DNA from: Brevibacillus panacihumi W25
Lineage (GTDB): Bacteria; Bacillota; Bacilli; Brevibacillales; Brevibacillaceae
Direction of reading: 5' to 3'
Assembly: GCF_000503775.1 (NCBI RefSeq)
Contig: NZ_KI629787.1
Coordinates: forward strand, 290,001-354,000
Length of the DNA stretch: 64,000 nt
In this document: one piece after another, positions 10,116-18,053 of the stretch
How the letters are laid out: the number at the start of each line of letters is the position of its first letter
How positions within the stretch are numbered: position 1 is the first letter of the stretch
The notes under the pieces: model-generated
What the model was told of the DNA's origin: nothing
Database searches by the model: none
What the model saw: only the letters and a program-made list of their open reading frames with translations
Program-made: the position numbers and the translations under genes

Positions 10116-10268
10116 ATGATGACACCCGGATTTATTGCCGCATTGGTCATTGTATGCCTATTGATCATATGGGTCAGCATTTGGGTCACGAACAAAGCGT
10201 ACAGCCGCAAACCAGACACTATTGATCCCGTCAAACCGATCCAATCCAAAAATGATGTAGAGTCGTAG
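10116..10268 (+). CDS. small single-pass membrane protein (50 aa)
   Basis: 50 residues: one membrane helix (about residues 6-24, FIAALVIVCLLIIWVSIWV) followed by a short basic, then acidic tail. GGAGG at 10106-10110 precedes a double ATG (10116 and 10119). Followed at once by the terminator at 10271-10320. Function unknown; too short for most gene finders. Confidence 0.7.
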   Translation: MMTPGFIAALVIVCLLIIWVSIWVTNKAYSRKPDTIDPVKPIQSKNDVES

Positions 10269-10270
10269 CG

Positions 10271-10320
10271 AAACCTGCCAAGAGCCGAAAAGGGCTCCAA
10301 GCAGGTTTTGCTTGTTTTTG
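10271..10320 (+). terminator. intrinsic terminator after small membrane protein
   Basis: Outer stem AAACCTGC (10271-10278) with GCAGGTTT (10301-10308), an inner AGCC/GGCT stem, and a T-rich tail to 10319. Confidence 0.75.
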
Positions 10321-10331
10321 CACCTGTCCCC

Positions 10332-10910
10332 TTACTGCAAATGGGAGCGCATGGAACTGGTCAATTGAAAGGTGAGACGCCCCATCTCTTCCGGCGATTG
10401 TGCGAAGCGGTTCAGCGTCCATTCGATCAGCAAGACGTGGAGAGTAGAAGAGAACGAGCGCTGGGCGTAGTAGTGCAGACTGCTCTGCTGCTGCTTCTCT
10501 TCATCAGGAAGGTGCACGCGGAACAACGCCTGGATAAAATGATCCAGGCTGCGAAAGATGATCTGCCTGATTTTCCGGTCATAGCTGCAGATATTCGCGA
10601 CCAGTGACGCAGGGACCTGATCCTGCCAGGTATGGAATAGCGAGACGAACATCTTTTCACTGAGAATGTCCTGATCGTCCCACAGGCTGCGAAATTGGGC
10701 GAATTGCCTACTGAGAAAATCAAACAGAATGTCATCCTTATCCTGATAATTGCGGTAAAACGTCTGTCTGGCGAGACCCGCACGGCGAGCGATATCGGTA
10801 ATGGAAATATCGGAGTACACCTGATGTTCCATCAGCTGCAAGAGGGCAAGGATAATCCATTCTTTTGATTGCTGCGATCGTGAACCTGCATACACTGTCA
10901 AACGTGACAC
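10332..10910 (-). CDS. TetR-family transcriptional regulator
   Basis: About 192 residues. The N-terminal helix-turn-helix reads SITDIARRAGLARQTFYRNYQDKDDIL (split here by its helices at about 37-62), typical of TetR. The C-terminal ligand domain is not assignable. Start is uncertain: the GTG at 10910 has AAGGA only one base away, a TTG at 10901 has better spacing. It is divergent from the iron-siderophore binding protein at 11097, so that gene or an efflux gene elsewhere could be its target. Confidence 0.88.
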   Translation of the reverse strand: MSRLTVYAGSRSQQSKEWIILALLQLMEHQVYSDISITDIARRAGLARQTFYRNYQDKDDILFDFLSRQFAQFRSLWDDQDILSEKMFVSLFHTWQDQVPASLVANICSYDRKIRQIIFRSLDHFIQALFRVHLPDEEKQQQSSLHYYAQRSFSSTLHVLLIEWTLNRFAQSPEEMGRLTFQLTSSMRSHLQ

Positions 10911-11045
10911 ATCCTTGGTTTTGTCTATTTTGGCTGCAAATAAAGGGAAAGGAATTGAAAAGACGCAAAAAAAGGTTTAGTGTTACAATTGTAACATTTG
11001 AGTAGACCCATGCGCACGGGGCTTATTTTTTTCACATTTTTTAAA

Positions 11046-11068
11046 TGATAATGATACTCATTGTTATC
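11046..11068. promoter_or_regulatory. Fur box upstream of siderophore-binding protein
   Basis: GATAATGATACTCATTGTTA from 11047 closely follows the Fur consensus GATAATGATAATCATTATC. It lies about 30 bases before the start of the binding-protein gene, implying iron-dependent repression. Confidence 0.85.
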
Positions 11069-11096
11069 TAGATCGGTATTTGGAGGAGAGAATCGG

Positions 11097-12089
11097 ATGA
11101 TACGCAAGGGGAAAATATGGATGTCGCTCGCATTGATTATGACCGTATTGGCAACAGGCTGCGGGGGCGGCTCGCAGCCTTCGGTACAACAGCAACAGAC
11201 CGCACAGGCTGAAAGCGCTGCGCAGCCGACGGGAGAGGAGACGCGAATCGTCCCGCACGCGATGGGTGAAACCGTCATTCCAGGAACGCCGCAGCGAATC
11301 GTCGTCCTGACTACGCAGGGCACGGAAAGTTTGCTCGCGCTCGGCATCAAGCCGGTGGGAGCCGTCAAGTCGTGGATTGGCGATCCGTGGTTTGATCACA
11401 TCAAGGATCAGATGGACGGCGTAGAAGTGATTGGGGACGAGGTCCAGCCCAATGTGGAATTGATCGCGAGTCTGAAGCCGGATCTGATCTTGGGTACGAA
11501 GGTTCGCCAAGAGAAAATCTACAGCCAGCTCTCCGCGATCGCGCCGACGGTGTTCACCGAAAATCTGGGCGACAGTATGATCGATAATTTTTCCTTGTAT
11601 GCAAAAGCATTGAATCGTGAGGAAGACGGCAAAAAGGTGCTCGAGGAATTTGAGAAAACCATCGCGGAAGCCAAAAACAAATTGGGAGACAAAACGAAGC
11701 TTGAAATCTCTCTGGCCCGTTTTCAAGCCGGCAAAGTAAGAGTGTATTACAAAAATAATTTCGCAGGGGTCATCCTGGAGAAGATGGGCTTTGCCAGACC
11801 TGAAGCGCAGAACAAAGATGAATTCACCAAGGATCTCGCCAAGGAACAAATGGCTGAGCTGGATGGCGATATTTTCTTCTACTTCGCTTCTGACCGGGAA
11901 GGAGACAACGGAGCCACGAAAACCGCCCAGGAATGGTTGGACGATCCGCTCGCTCGGAATTTGAAGGTGAAGAAAAATGGACATGTCTACCAGGTCAACG
12001 AAGCGATTTGGAACTCCGCAGGGGGAATCATCGCAGCTGAATTGCTGGTGAAGGACATCGAGAAGATTGTATCCGAAGTCCAGCCGTAA
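11097..12089 (+). CDS. iron-siderophore ABC transporter substrate-binding lipoprotein (copy 1)
   Basis: 330 residues, lipobox LATGC with Cys22, then a class III periplasmic-binding domain (HAMGETVIPGTPQRIVVLT..., ELIASLKPDLILG) of the FecB/FhuD/YfmC kind that captures ferric siderophores outside the membrane. GGAGGAG (11082-11088) precedes the ATG. It is clearly paralogous to the genes at 28888 and 46396. No permease adjoins it now; before element 1 inserted, it would have lain a few hundred bases from copy 2 and the FecCD pair. Confidence 0.93.
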   Translation: MIRKGKIWMSLALIMTVLATGCGGGSQPSVQQQQTAQAESAAQPTGEETRIVPHAMGETVIPGTPQRIVVLTTQGTESLLALGIKPVGAVKSWIGDPWFDHIKDQMDGVEVIGDEVQPNVELIASLKPDLILGTKVRQEKIYSQLSAIAPTVFTENLGDSMIDNFSLYAKALNREEDGKKVLEEFEKTIAEAKNKLGDKTKLEISLARFQAGKVRVYYKNNFAGVILEKMGFARPEAQNKDEFTKDLAKEQMAELDGDIFFYFASDREGDNGATKTAQEWLDDPLARNLKVKKNGHVYQVNEAIWNSAGGIIAAELLVKDIEKIVSEVQP

Positions 12090-12151
12090 TCTGAAAGGTG
12101 CGGCGTCCTCAATCCGCGGGTTGGGGACTGTTCACCTCCGATGCTCATAAC

Positions 12152-12190
12152 GAAAAGAAGCGACCCCTCGCTTCGCAAGAGATCGCTTCT
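12152..12190 (-). terminator. displaced terminator of tRNA-Arg
   Basis: Stem AGAAGCGA with TCGCTTCT (12156-12163 and 12183-12190); read on the minus strand it ends in TTCTTTTC. It lies 16 bases beyond the tRNA 3' fragment at 12206-12256, so it is the original terminator of the tRNA gene, now 16.5 kb away from it. Confidence 0.7.
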
Positions 12191-12205
12191 ATTACGTGTT
12201 TTATG

Positions 12206-12256
12206 ATGGTACGCCTGAAGGGAATCGAACCCCCGCACATGGTTCCGGAGACCATT
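12206..12256. repeat. attL core: 51-bp copy of tRNA-Arg 3' half
   Basis: Identical to 28718-28768. Covers the anticodon arm, T arm, acceptor strand and CCA of tRNA-Arg(CCG), on the minus strand. It has no 5' half, so it is a tRNA remnant and marks the left boundary. Confidence 0.95.
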
Positions 12257-12975
12257 CGGCGGATTGTACTCGTTATAATCTAACGTAAACCTCACGTCAT
12301 TACTGGATTCGTCCGTTGCCCTATACGGTAAATCAACGTCAAAATGGCGTTTTGCGAACGTGGTCGCCTCCGTTAGAGGGAACGCGGACAAGCCATATTA
12401 TAGCGGTTATGGCAGCGATAAACAAGCGTTCGACTACGCTTTAGTCCGACAAAGCGCGCGAGCATACGCCACCGCGACCGGGTGCGGAACCACGCGTTGT
12501 TATTACGATTTAACGCGATAAAGTGCAGTCGGTCTAACGTTGAGCGACCGCACGATTCCGCACGAATAGCGCGATTTCATCCGCTGGACGCTCCCGGCGC
12601 GGAAGGCCTCCGAAATCTCAGGGGGGTCCGCTGCATAACGGGTGCATAAACGGTCGGGAAATAAATCCGGTCAAATCGCGCTAACCCGCGTCCTTATCAC
12701 GTTTGTATAAACGGTGCATAAACGATAATTATCCACACCACGCAGGAACCGCGCCGTTATCACGTTTTGGAGCGCGAGCTGAGTCCGAGTAGAACTCTTC
12801 CGTAAACTGGGAATGGTTATCAATTGCATAACGGAACGATTCCGATTTACCCCCCATGCGGGTACCCTCGAACCCCTCCGCCTGGTAGTTACACCTCGCG
12901 CGAATCAATTTTTACCTCGGGGTCCGGCCGCGTTTATCCCGTGGTATAATTAGGTAAAAACGGAAGGTGTACGCT
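12257..12975. other. non-coding left arm with iteron-like repeats
   Basis: No convincing gene in about 720 bases. It holds one copy of the putative integrase arm site (12330-12349) and several TGCATAA(A)CGG-like repeats: near 12632, 12642, 12705-12722 (a doublet TGTATAAACGG/TGCATAAACG) and 12825-12834, plus two TTATCACGTTT. A TATAAT at 12945-12950 precedes the lipoprotein gene. The repeats resemble iterons of a replication origin or a set of protein-binding sites. Confidence 0.55.
12330..12349 (+). repeat. putative integrase arm-type site, left copy
   Basis: AAATCARCGTCAAAATGSCG motif shared with 28675-28694 in the same orientation (20 of 22 bases identical over the wider match). Each copy lies inside the element close to its att core, as expected of arm sites for a tyrosine integrase. 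Confidence 0.55.
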
Positions 12976-13557
12976 ATGAAACGGTCACTATTCATACTCG
13001 CGATCCTCACGTTACTGGCGGGCTGCAGCGATCAGCCGCCGGAATCCTCCGTCACTAGTACGGAAGTAAAAACGGTAGAGCCGTCACCACCTGCGGTAGC
13101 TCCGGAAGCACCTACGGAAACGCCCGCCACTTCGGAGTTCTCCGTTAAATCGATCGCAGGTAAGTCGGAGGCTGACGTAACGGCAATGTTCCGCGTGCCT
13201 TACGCGACAGAAACCGGCGAGTGGACGCTATTGTCTACGGAAGAGAAGACGCCATTTGTGCGCAACGATTACGAAACACCGGTCGGTGCGGTATCCGTCA
13301 TGTTTATCGAAGGAATCGCGGCCAGGATCGAGGTTAAGCCGACGACGGCGCTAAAATATCCGGACGACGCAATCAAGGCGATGCAGGCGGTAGGGCTGGC
13401 GGTAGAGGACGGGAAGGCTCCGGAAAGGGAGAATCCGCTCTATCTCGATTACGGGAGCCTGGGCGGGCTCTACAACGTGCGTGTGGTGAAGGATCAGGAA
13501 GGCAACCCGGAGAATATCGGGTACGTGAAGATTGTAACGGATGATAGGTATAAGTAA
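12976..13557 (+). CDS. element-encoded lipoprotein
   Basis: 193 residues with a short lipoprotein signal (lipobox LLAGC, Cys17), a Ser/Thr/Pro/Glu-rich linker (about 20-55) and a globular C-terminal domain of about 135 residues that I cannot assign. GGAAGGTG precedes the ATG. It lies at the outer left end of element 1 and faces the repressor tail to tail, with a shared terminator, a place where temperate phages keep genes expressed in the integrated state. A surface or superinfection-exclusion role is possible but not shown. Confidence 0.8.
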   Translation: MKRSLFILAILTLLAGCSDQPPESSVTSTEVKTVEPSPPAVAPEAPTETPATSEFSVKSIAGKSEADVTAMFRVPYATETGEWTLLSTEEKTPFVRNDYETPVGAVSVMFIEGIAARIEVKPTTALKYPDDAIKAMQAVGLAVEDGKAPERENPLYLDYGSLGGLYNVRVVKDQEGNPENIGYVKIVTDDRYK

Positions 13558-13570
13558 TGTGAGCATAAGA

Positions 13571-13610
13571 AAAGCGCTTCCCGCATGGATGGGAGCGCTT
13601 ATTTTCGTTT
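13571..13610. terminator. bidirectional terminator between lipoprotein and repressor
   Basis: Stem AAGCGCT (13572-13578) with AGCGCTT (13594-13600), extended by CCC/GGG; T runs on both strands. Confidence 0.75.
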
Positions 13611-13799
13611 TATCCAGTCGCCGGGTTCGATGTCCAGCGCGTTACTTATCTTTTCGATCAGGTCAACCGGAACTCGTTTGATCTCATTATTGCAGATGTC
13701 GTAAAGTGTGCCCTCGCGAATCTCGTTCTCTTGTGCAAATTGGCGTTCGGACATACCACGTTCAGCAAGGATTTCCCGTAATAGAAAGCGGATTGACAC
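13599..13799 (-). CDS. XRE-family repressor of element 1
   Basis: 66 residues, essentially one Cro/CI-type helix-turn-helix domain (GMSERQFAQENEIREGTLYDICNN). GTG start with AGGTGAG five bases before. It is divergent from a tightly packed rightward gene chain and the shared intergenic region carries repeated ACTACG/CGTAGT operators over a sigma-A promoter, so it is the likely lysogeny-type repressor of the element. Confidence 0.85.
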   Translation of the reverse strand: MSIRFLLREILAERGMSERQFAQENEIREGTLYDICNNEIKRVPVDLIEKISNALDIEPGDWIKRK

Positions 13800-13848
13800 T
13801 TTAACTCACCTCTCTAAAATTATAGCACAAAATTTATCAAATGTGGGG

Positions 13849-13898
13849 TTGACTTCACTACGAATAGCGTAGTACACTACGTTTAAAGTTGTACTACG
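13849..13898 (+). promoter_or_regulatory. early promoter with repressor operators
   Basis: Sigma-A promoter TTGACT (13849-13854), 18-base spacer, TACACT (13873-13878). Half sites ACTACG (13857-13862), CGTAGT (13868-13873), ACTACG (13876-13881) and ACTACG (13893-13898) form inverted repeats across the spacer, the -10 and the start region. Confidence 0.75.
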
Positions 13899-13926
13899 CA
13901 AAACGAAGTGACAAGGAGGTAATCTA

Positions 13927-14031
13927 ATGAAACCCGCAAGCACATGGACAAGCCACGTCACGCTATTCGCGGAAGCACTCGTATCCATCGGCGCGATAAT
14001 CGAGCTCGTCGGAAGGGTGACGCAGGTATGA
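13927..14031 (+). CDS. 34-aa small protein, first gene of early chain
   Basis: Starts MKPASTWTSHVTL; a hydrophobic middle (LFAEALVSIGAIIELV) could be a membrane or amphipathic helix. AAGGAGGT precedes the ATG at ideal spacing and the stop overlaps the next start (ATGA at 14028). First gene after the repressed promoter. Function unknown. Confidence 0.6.
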   Translation: MKPASTWTSHVTLFAEALVSIGAIIELVGRVTQV

Positions 14032-14222
14032 CGCTTCGCGCCCTGTCCACGCTGACCACCGTCGACGCCATCGCCTATTACACGCGCCAGGTATCGGACA
14101 CATTCGCGATCCGCCCCGGAACTCCCGGCCGTACCGAACGGCTGGCGGAGCTGTACGAGTGGAAGCGCGCCCTTCACGAGCGGATTGAACGCGAACGAGC
14201 GGAGAGGGGGACCGGCCTATGA
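14028..14222 (+). CDS. 64-aa protein, unknown
   Basis: Helical, Arg- and Glu-rich C-terminus (LAELYEWKRALHERIERERAE). It overlaps both neighbours by ATGA, which indicates translational coupling. No family recognised. Confidence 0.6.
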   Translation: MTLRALSTLTTVDAIAYYTRQVSDTFAIRPGTPGRTERLAELYEWKRALHERIERERAERGTGL

Positions 14223-14563
14223 CGCAGTTCCCGCGAATCAAGCTCCGCCTGTCCGACGATTTCGAGCGCAAGTTCGGGCCAGAGCGCTTTCCTGGCTACC
14301 TGATCGAGCCGAGGATCGCGGCTTACCTCGTTGACGGCGAGGAGCTCGCGTTCCTAACCGTTGCCCCGACGGACGAGCCCGGCCTCTATATCGCCACGTC
14401 CGGCCATGCATACGGAGGGCTGACGGAGGACCCGGAGGACATCGCCCGCGTGGTGGACATGCTCCGCAATATGAGCGCCTGGGCGTTTTGGGAGCGGTTC
14501 TTCCTGCGGACGGGCGCCGCTGCCGATTTTGATTTCGTATGGTTGTTGCGCGATGAACCGTGA
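14219..14563 (+). CDS. 114-aa protein, unknown
   Basis: Starts MTQFPRIKLRLSDDFERKFG. Mixed alpha/beta pattern, no membrane segment and no motif I recognise. Coupled to the previous gene through ATGA. Confidence 0.65.
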   Translation: MTQFPRIKLRLSDDFERKFGPERFPGYLIEPRIAAYLVDGEELAFLTVAPTDEPGLYIATSGHAYGGLTEDPEDIARVVDMLRNMSAWAFWERFFLRTGAAADFDFVWLLRDEP

Positions 14564-14622
14564 GGGGAGCGTATGACCGCTAATAATAAACGGAACATTC
14601 CGAAAAAAGGAGAGGACAAGCT

Positions 14623-14922
14623 ATGCCATTTATCGTTTATGACTTTTCCGAGGAGATCCCAGTAAAGCCCCGTAGAAAGCGCGGTACTTCCGTGCGAGAT
14701 GCGCTGACGTTCGAAGTTGGTTGGAGAAAGACGGTCCTGGGTTGGGTGAACCTGCGCCTTGTCGACGGGATCGACAGGACCGTCGTGAACCTCGCGCCAC
14801 ATCATTTCATTGACTTCGTGCCAGAAGCGATGAGTGATGCGGTATCGGGCGTTGTCTACCTTTCCGCTGATCAGGTGGAGGAACTCGGCTTCACGCTTGT
14901 TCGCGAGGAGGTTATCGCATGA
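14623..14922 (+). CDS. 99-aa protein, unknown
   Basis: Starts MPFIVYDFSEEIPVKPRRKR; mostly beta-type pattern. AAAGGAGAGG precedes the ATG. Its stop overlaps the next start (ATGA). Confidence 0.65.
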   Translation: MPFIVYDFSEEIPVKPRRKRGTSVRDALTFEVGWRKTVLGWVNLRLVDGIDRTVVNLAPHHFIDFVPEAMSDAVSGVVYLSADQVEELGFTLVREEVIA

Positions 14923-15008
14923 GCCGCCGCCGATCGTTGCGCCTCCACTTACGCCACTTGCTCGCATTAGTTACGACGGCCAACAAGCGGGAGGAGGTGT
15001 CGAGATGA
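14919..15008 (+). CDS. 29-aa Arg/His/Leu-rich peptide
   Basis: Starts MSRRRSLRLHLRHLL; overlaps the preceding gene and the following gene, each by ATGA. It may be a real micropeptide or only a leader that couples translation to the gene at 15005, whose GGAGGAGGT lies within it. Confidence 0.4.
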   Translation: MSRRRSLRLHLRHLLALVTTANKREEVSR

Positions 15009-15613
15009 AAGTAAGAATCTCCCCTGACGCATTATCACGAGCAATCGCGCTAACTGGCTACGATGAAGCTACTGCCATCGAGTACCTTAACGAAGGCTTT
15101 CGCCGGGCCATCCGTACGTCAGAGTTTGGTTACTCGTTTGACTGTTGGCAATTAACGGTCAAAAACGGAACAATCACGAGGTTTCGGAAGCATCGTGTCA
15201 AAGTCGGCGACATCTACGTAAGTACTCACGCCATCGAACGCGCAAACGAGCGCTTCCGTATTCCGAAGAAGGATGCGGCTGAGTGGTTAGCCGACCAACT
15301 GAACCGCGCCACCTTCGTAGCTGTTACGCAGGATGACAAGGGGAATCTCGGACGCACATACGCCACAGACGGCATTATCATCGGAATGGATATGCGCGAA
15401 CAAGTGATTACTACAGTGTTTCCGGCACGCATCTCAAGCCTACCACTCTATAAACGAATAAAGTGGTTGACGCGTCTTGAGCTCCGTAAGGTTGAACTCA
15501 AGATCAAGATTGCGAAGGCTCTACGCCTACCTACGAACCATATCGAAGAAATGTCACGGGAGTTTAAGCGGATCGCCTATTCGCTGCCTGTTCACTCCAA
15601 AATCGCACGCTAA
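15005..15613 (+). CDS. 202-aa protein with HAIERANERF motif
   Basis: N-terminal half helical, central STHAIERANERFRIPKKDA followed by beta strands (FVAVTQDDKGNLGRTYATDGIIIGMD). The His-x-x-x-Arg pattern recalls DUF4258/RelE-like nuclease folds but the match is weak. GGAGGAGGT at 14991-14999 supports the ATG at 15005. Last gene of the early chain before a long non-coding stretch. Confidence 0.65.
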   Translation: MKVRISPDALSRAIALTGYDEATAIEYLNEGFRRAIRTSEFGYSFDCWQLTVKNGTITRFRKHRVKVGDIYVSTHAIERANERFRIPKKDAAEWLADQLNRATFVAVTQDDKGNLGRTYATDGIIIGMDMREQVITTVFPARISSLPLYKRIKWLTRLELRKVELKIKIAKALRLPTNHIEEMSREFKRIAYSLPVHSKIAR

Positions 15614-16541
15614 TCGAGTCCTTACTTGTCCGATGATGTTCTGCGGCGGTGGACCGGTCGCAGAGCGGAGGGAAACGTCCGATGATTCGCCCGACATGCG
15701 CCAACATGCCGGAGAAGTCTTGCGCCAACAGGACCGCGAGGAGGGCAAATGTTGCGCACGTGCGCAAATCCGCGCCCCGATCCCTTTGCGGCGGCAACCG
15801 CTAGGGAACGGCTCCGCCGGGGCGGGGATCTTTTCACCAAACGGTGAAACCTTACGCATCCGACCGGCGGAGATCGCGCCAACGACTTTGACCGAGTGCC
15901 ACCGGATGTGCGAAGCAAAACCGCAGACGTCTGCGGAAATCGGACTACGCGGCGGCAACCGAGATAGTCCGGCCGTGAGAACTTCCGTCGCGCCAAAGGC
16001 GGGAGGTCCGTCGGAGAGGGGCTGCGGTAATCGCGTCCCCTTTTCGCTTGTCTTGATATGTTATACGCAGGAACGTACGTTTGGTTTCGTGGATTCGAAA
16101 GTTTTTTTTTCGAAAAGTTGCGCGAGGATGACGAGGGCGGTCGGTAATATAAGTAAAGCCCCTGAGCGGGGAGTCCGCCAGAGGCCGAGGAAAACACAAA
16201 ATAGTCCCAAAGACCTATGTAGAGTAATCTTGGGAAATGCGATAATAAATAGGATAGGGGAGAATATTCAAAAGAGTATAGTATCCCCATTTTGTTTTTC
16301 TTTTATCTTATCACTGAAATAGAGTCATGTCAAGCGCACCCGACACGGCTCGATCCGTACATGGCTCTACTTGACACTAACAATAACCATCTTTAAACAA
16401 TAACCATCTTTAAACTAGATAAAAGATATCGCTCACTCTAGTTCGCGAGGTCATCAATAGATTAGATGCATCAAGTCACTAACCTCGGCGCGAAGAAATA
16501 TACAGAGTGACAATATGTAACTCAGCGAAAGGGTGAGGGTG
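15614..16541. other. 930-base non-coding stretch dense in palindromes
   Basis: Long open frames exist on both strands but are low-complexity by-products of high GC. Instead there are perfect palindromes: TTGCGCACGTGCGCAA (15752-15767), TTTCACC/GGTGAAA (15832-15849), CCGCAGACGTCTGCGG (15921-15936), CGGACTA/TAGTCCG (15941-15971), a longer GATCCC/GGGATC hairpin (15779-15830), AGAGTCATGT/ACATGGCTCT (16321-16368) and a CACTCT/AGAGTG arm (16435-16511). A direct repeat GCGGCGGCAACCG occurs near 15790 and 15950. This could be a replication origin, a structured RNA or a control region. Confidence 0.55.
16379..16415 (+). repeat. tandem 17-bp repeat
   Basis: AACAATAACCATCTTTA occurs twice head to tail with a partial third unit, about 130 bases before the DUF3102 gene. 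Confidence 0.85.
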
Positions 16542-17381
16542 ATGAATGTACAAGCCAAGCAGGAGTCCGCGCTCTCCAACGACCTACAGGTAATCACAGC
16601 AGAAATCAACACCTATAAGAGGATCGCGGGAGAATCTATCTTCGAGATCGGCCGGAGACTAAAGCACGTAAAAGAGAATGACTTGGCGCATGGGGAGTGG
16701 GAAAAGTGGTGTCGACAGGACTTGGGATTCACTCCACAGCACGCTAACAAATTTATTAGGGTATATGAAAGGTTTGGAAAACGAACGTCGACATTCGGTT
16801 TGGCGTTGGATTTACTAGCCCTACTCGTGAACGATACAGACGAGTTTGTATCCGCCACGCACACAATCCCGTCAACCGGCGAAACCAAAACGGTCGACGA
16901 GATGACCGTCCGCGACTATGAGCACCAACTCCGTATGGAAATCAGCGAGAACGAAAACCGCAAAGAGTTCACATTCAGTGAGAGAGTGGACTGGGCGCGA
17001 AGACTAGAGAGGGTAGAGAAAGAGAAGGCGCGGGAACGAATGGAGGCTGGTAAAGCAGTAGACCCTGTGCAAAATTTTGCCGAGGGTAGGTCAAGGGACA
17101 TTGTTGCAGAGCAATCCGGACTGGGATCAGGCGAAAACTATCGCAAGGCCAAATACATCGCCGACCACGCCGCCCCCGAAATCATCGCGCAACTTGACGC
17201 GGAAGAAATCTCGATCCACCGCGCGTACCAAGAGACAAAGCGGAAACTAGCGGAAGCCGAGCGCAGGAAGTCGCGGAGAACATCGAGAGGCGCGGAGAGG
17301 CCGAGCCAGACCCAATCAAGAAAGCGAGGGGGAACGCTAGAAATCTTGTTGCCAGATGGCGACTTTTTGTGCTTTTCGTAG
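16542..17381 (+). CDS. DUF3102-domain protein
   Basis: 279 residues. The N-terminal domain (about 10-75, with ESIFEIGRRLKHVKEND and GFTPQHANKFIRVYERFG) is DUF3102, found in phages, plasmids and ICEs of Firmicutes. The C-terminal part (about 150-235) resembles ParB-like helical segments. The tail is basic. Family context suggests DNA binding in replication or partition. AAAGGG precedes the ATG; a GTG at 16533 is a possible earlier start. First gene after the hairpin-rich region, which it might bind. Confidence 0.75.
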   Translation: MNVQAKQESALSNDLQVITAEINTYKRIAGESIFEIGRRLKHVKENDLAHGEWEKWCRQDLGFTPQHANKFIRVYERFGKRTSTFGLALDLLALLVNDTDEFVSATHTIPSTGETKTVDEMTVRDYEHQLRMEISENENRKEFTFSERVDWARRLERVEKEKARERMEAGKAVDPVQNFAEGRSRDIVAEQSGLGSGENYRKAKYIADHAAPEIIAQLDAEEISIHRAYQETKRKLAEAERRKSRRTSRGAERPSQTQSRKRGGTLEILLPDGDFLCFS

Positions 17382-17435
17382 CCTATTGTAGGGGAGGAGT
17401 GTTTCCTCCACTCACGCGAACAAGGAGGAGATCCA

Positions 17436-17663
17436 ATGACGATTACACCCGAAACCATCCGGATGATCCGACGCGCCCACGGCCTATCCCATCGGAAGAT
17501 GGCGTTCGACATTGGCGTAAGTCACCGGATGGTCCAGCTCATGGAGGCGGGCAAGCGCGGTATTTCCGATAAGACGGCGCACGCGATAACGGAGGCCTAC
17601 GGGCTCACACCGGAAAAGATGGCGCGGATCGAGGCGGCATATAACGAGTTCCTGGCGAGATGA
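17436..17663 (+). CDS. XRE-family HTH protein
   Basis: 75 residues, one helix-turn-helix domain (LSHRKMAFDIGVSHRMVQLMEAGKR). AAGGAGGAG precedes the ATG. Second of four XRE-type proteins in element 1; it lies inside the rightward run, so it may act as a Cro-like or middle-gene regulator. Confidence 0.8.
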   Translation: MTITPETIRMIRRAHGLSHRKMAFDIGVSHRMVQLMEAGKRGISDKTAHAITEAYGLTPEKMARIEAAYNEFLAR

Positions 17664-18053
17664 CTGCGGAAACCGGCGCATACTCCATCGGATGTAGCCG
17701 CAAATATCGGGTACACATCGGCTAACGCCGAGCGCTGTCCGGGGAAAACCGCCCCGACCATCGCCATCATCATCTTTTACCGCGTAATCATTTATATGTA
17801 ACTTCTTCGCGAAGAAAGGGAAGGGGGCCGGAACGTAGCGTAGCGAAGTGATCGGCAGCAAGGAGGGGCGCTTTTCCCCGACGATGCCTGTACCTAGTTA
17901 CGCAATTGACCTGCGTAAAAAATCGAAAAAACCCAGTATTGGCGCGGTTTCTACGCGTTGTTCCTTAAAGAAAGAAACCGGAAAAATACGGTCGGCCTTT
18001 GTGGAGTATGTCGCGTTAATCCTACTTTATTACTCGGATATGGAGGCGGTTGG
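17664..18053. other. 390-base stretch without a clear gene
   Basis: It contains a perfect palindrome TTCTTCGCGAAGAA (17803-17816) and an AAGGAGG at about 17861. A frame from ATG 17884 to the TGA at 18057 (57 residues, basic N-terminus, hydrophobic C-terminus) overlaps the next start by GTGA, but its RBS spacing is poor; coding status is open. Confidence 0.4.

Noticed and set aside
12098..12391. Open frames over the attL core and its flanks on both strands
   Set aside because: They cross the tRNA fragment and attachment region, which is not coding.
12625..12840. Possible CRISPR array in the repeat region
   Set aside because: Repeats are 10-12 bases, irregularly spaced and not separated by unique spacers of constant length; no cas genes.
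14573..14665. 30-codon frame starting ATG 14573 between two element 1 genes
   Set aside because: Overlaps the well-supported gene at 14623 by 40 bases in another frame; its RBS is plausible but not enough.
15477..16322. 281-codon open frame (and a 222-codon frame on the other strand) over the non-coding part of element 1
   Set aside because: No RBS, overlaps a better gene, composition is low-complexity Arg/Pro/Ser typical of shadow frames in GC-rich DNA, and the region is full of palindromes instead.
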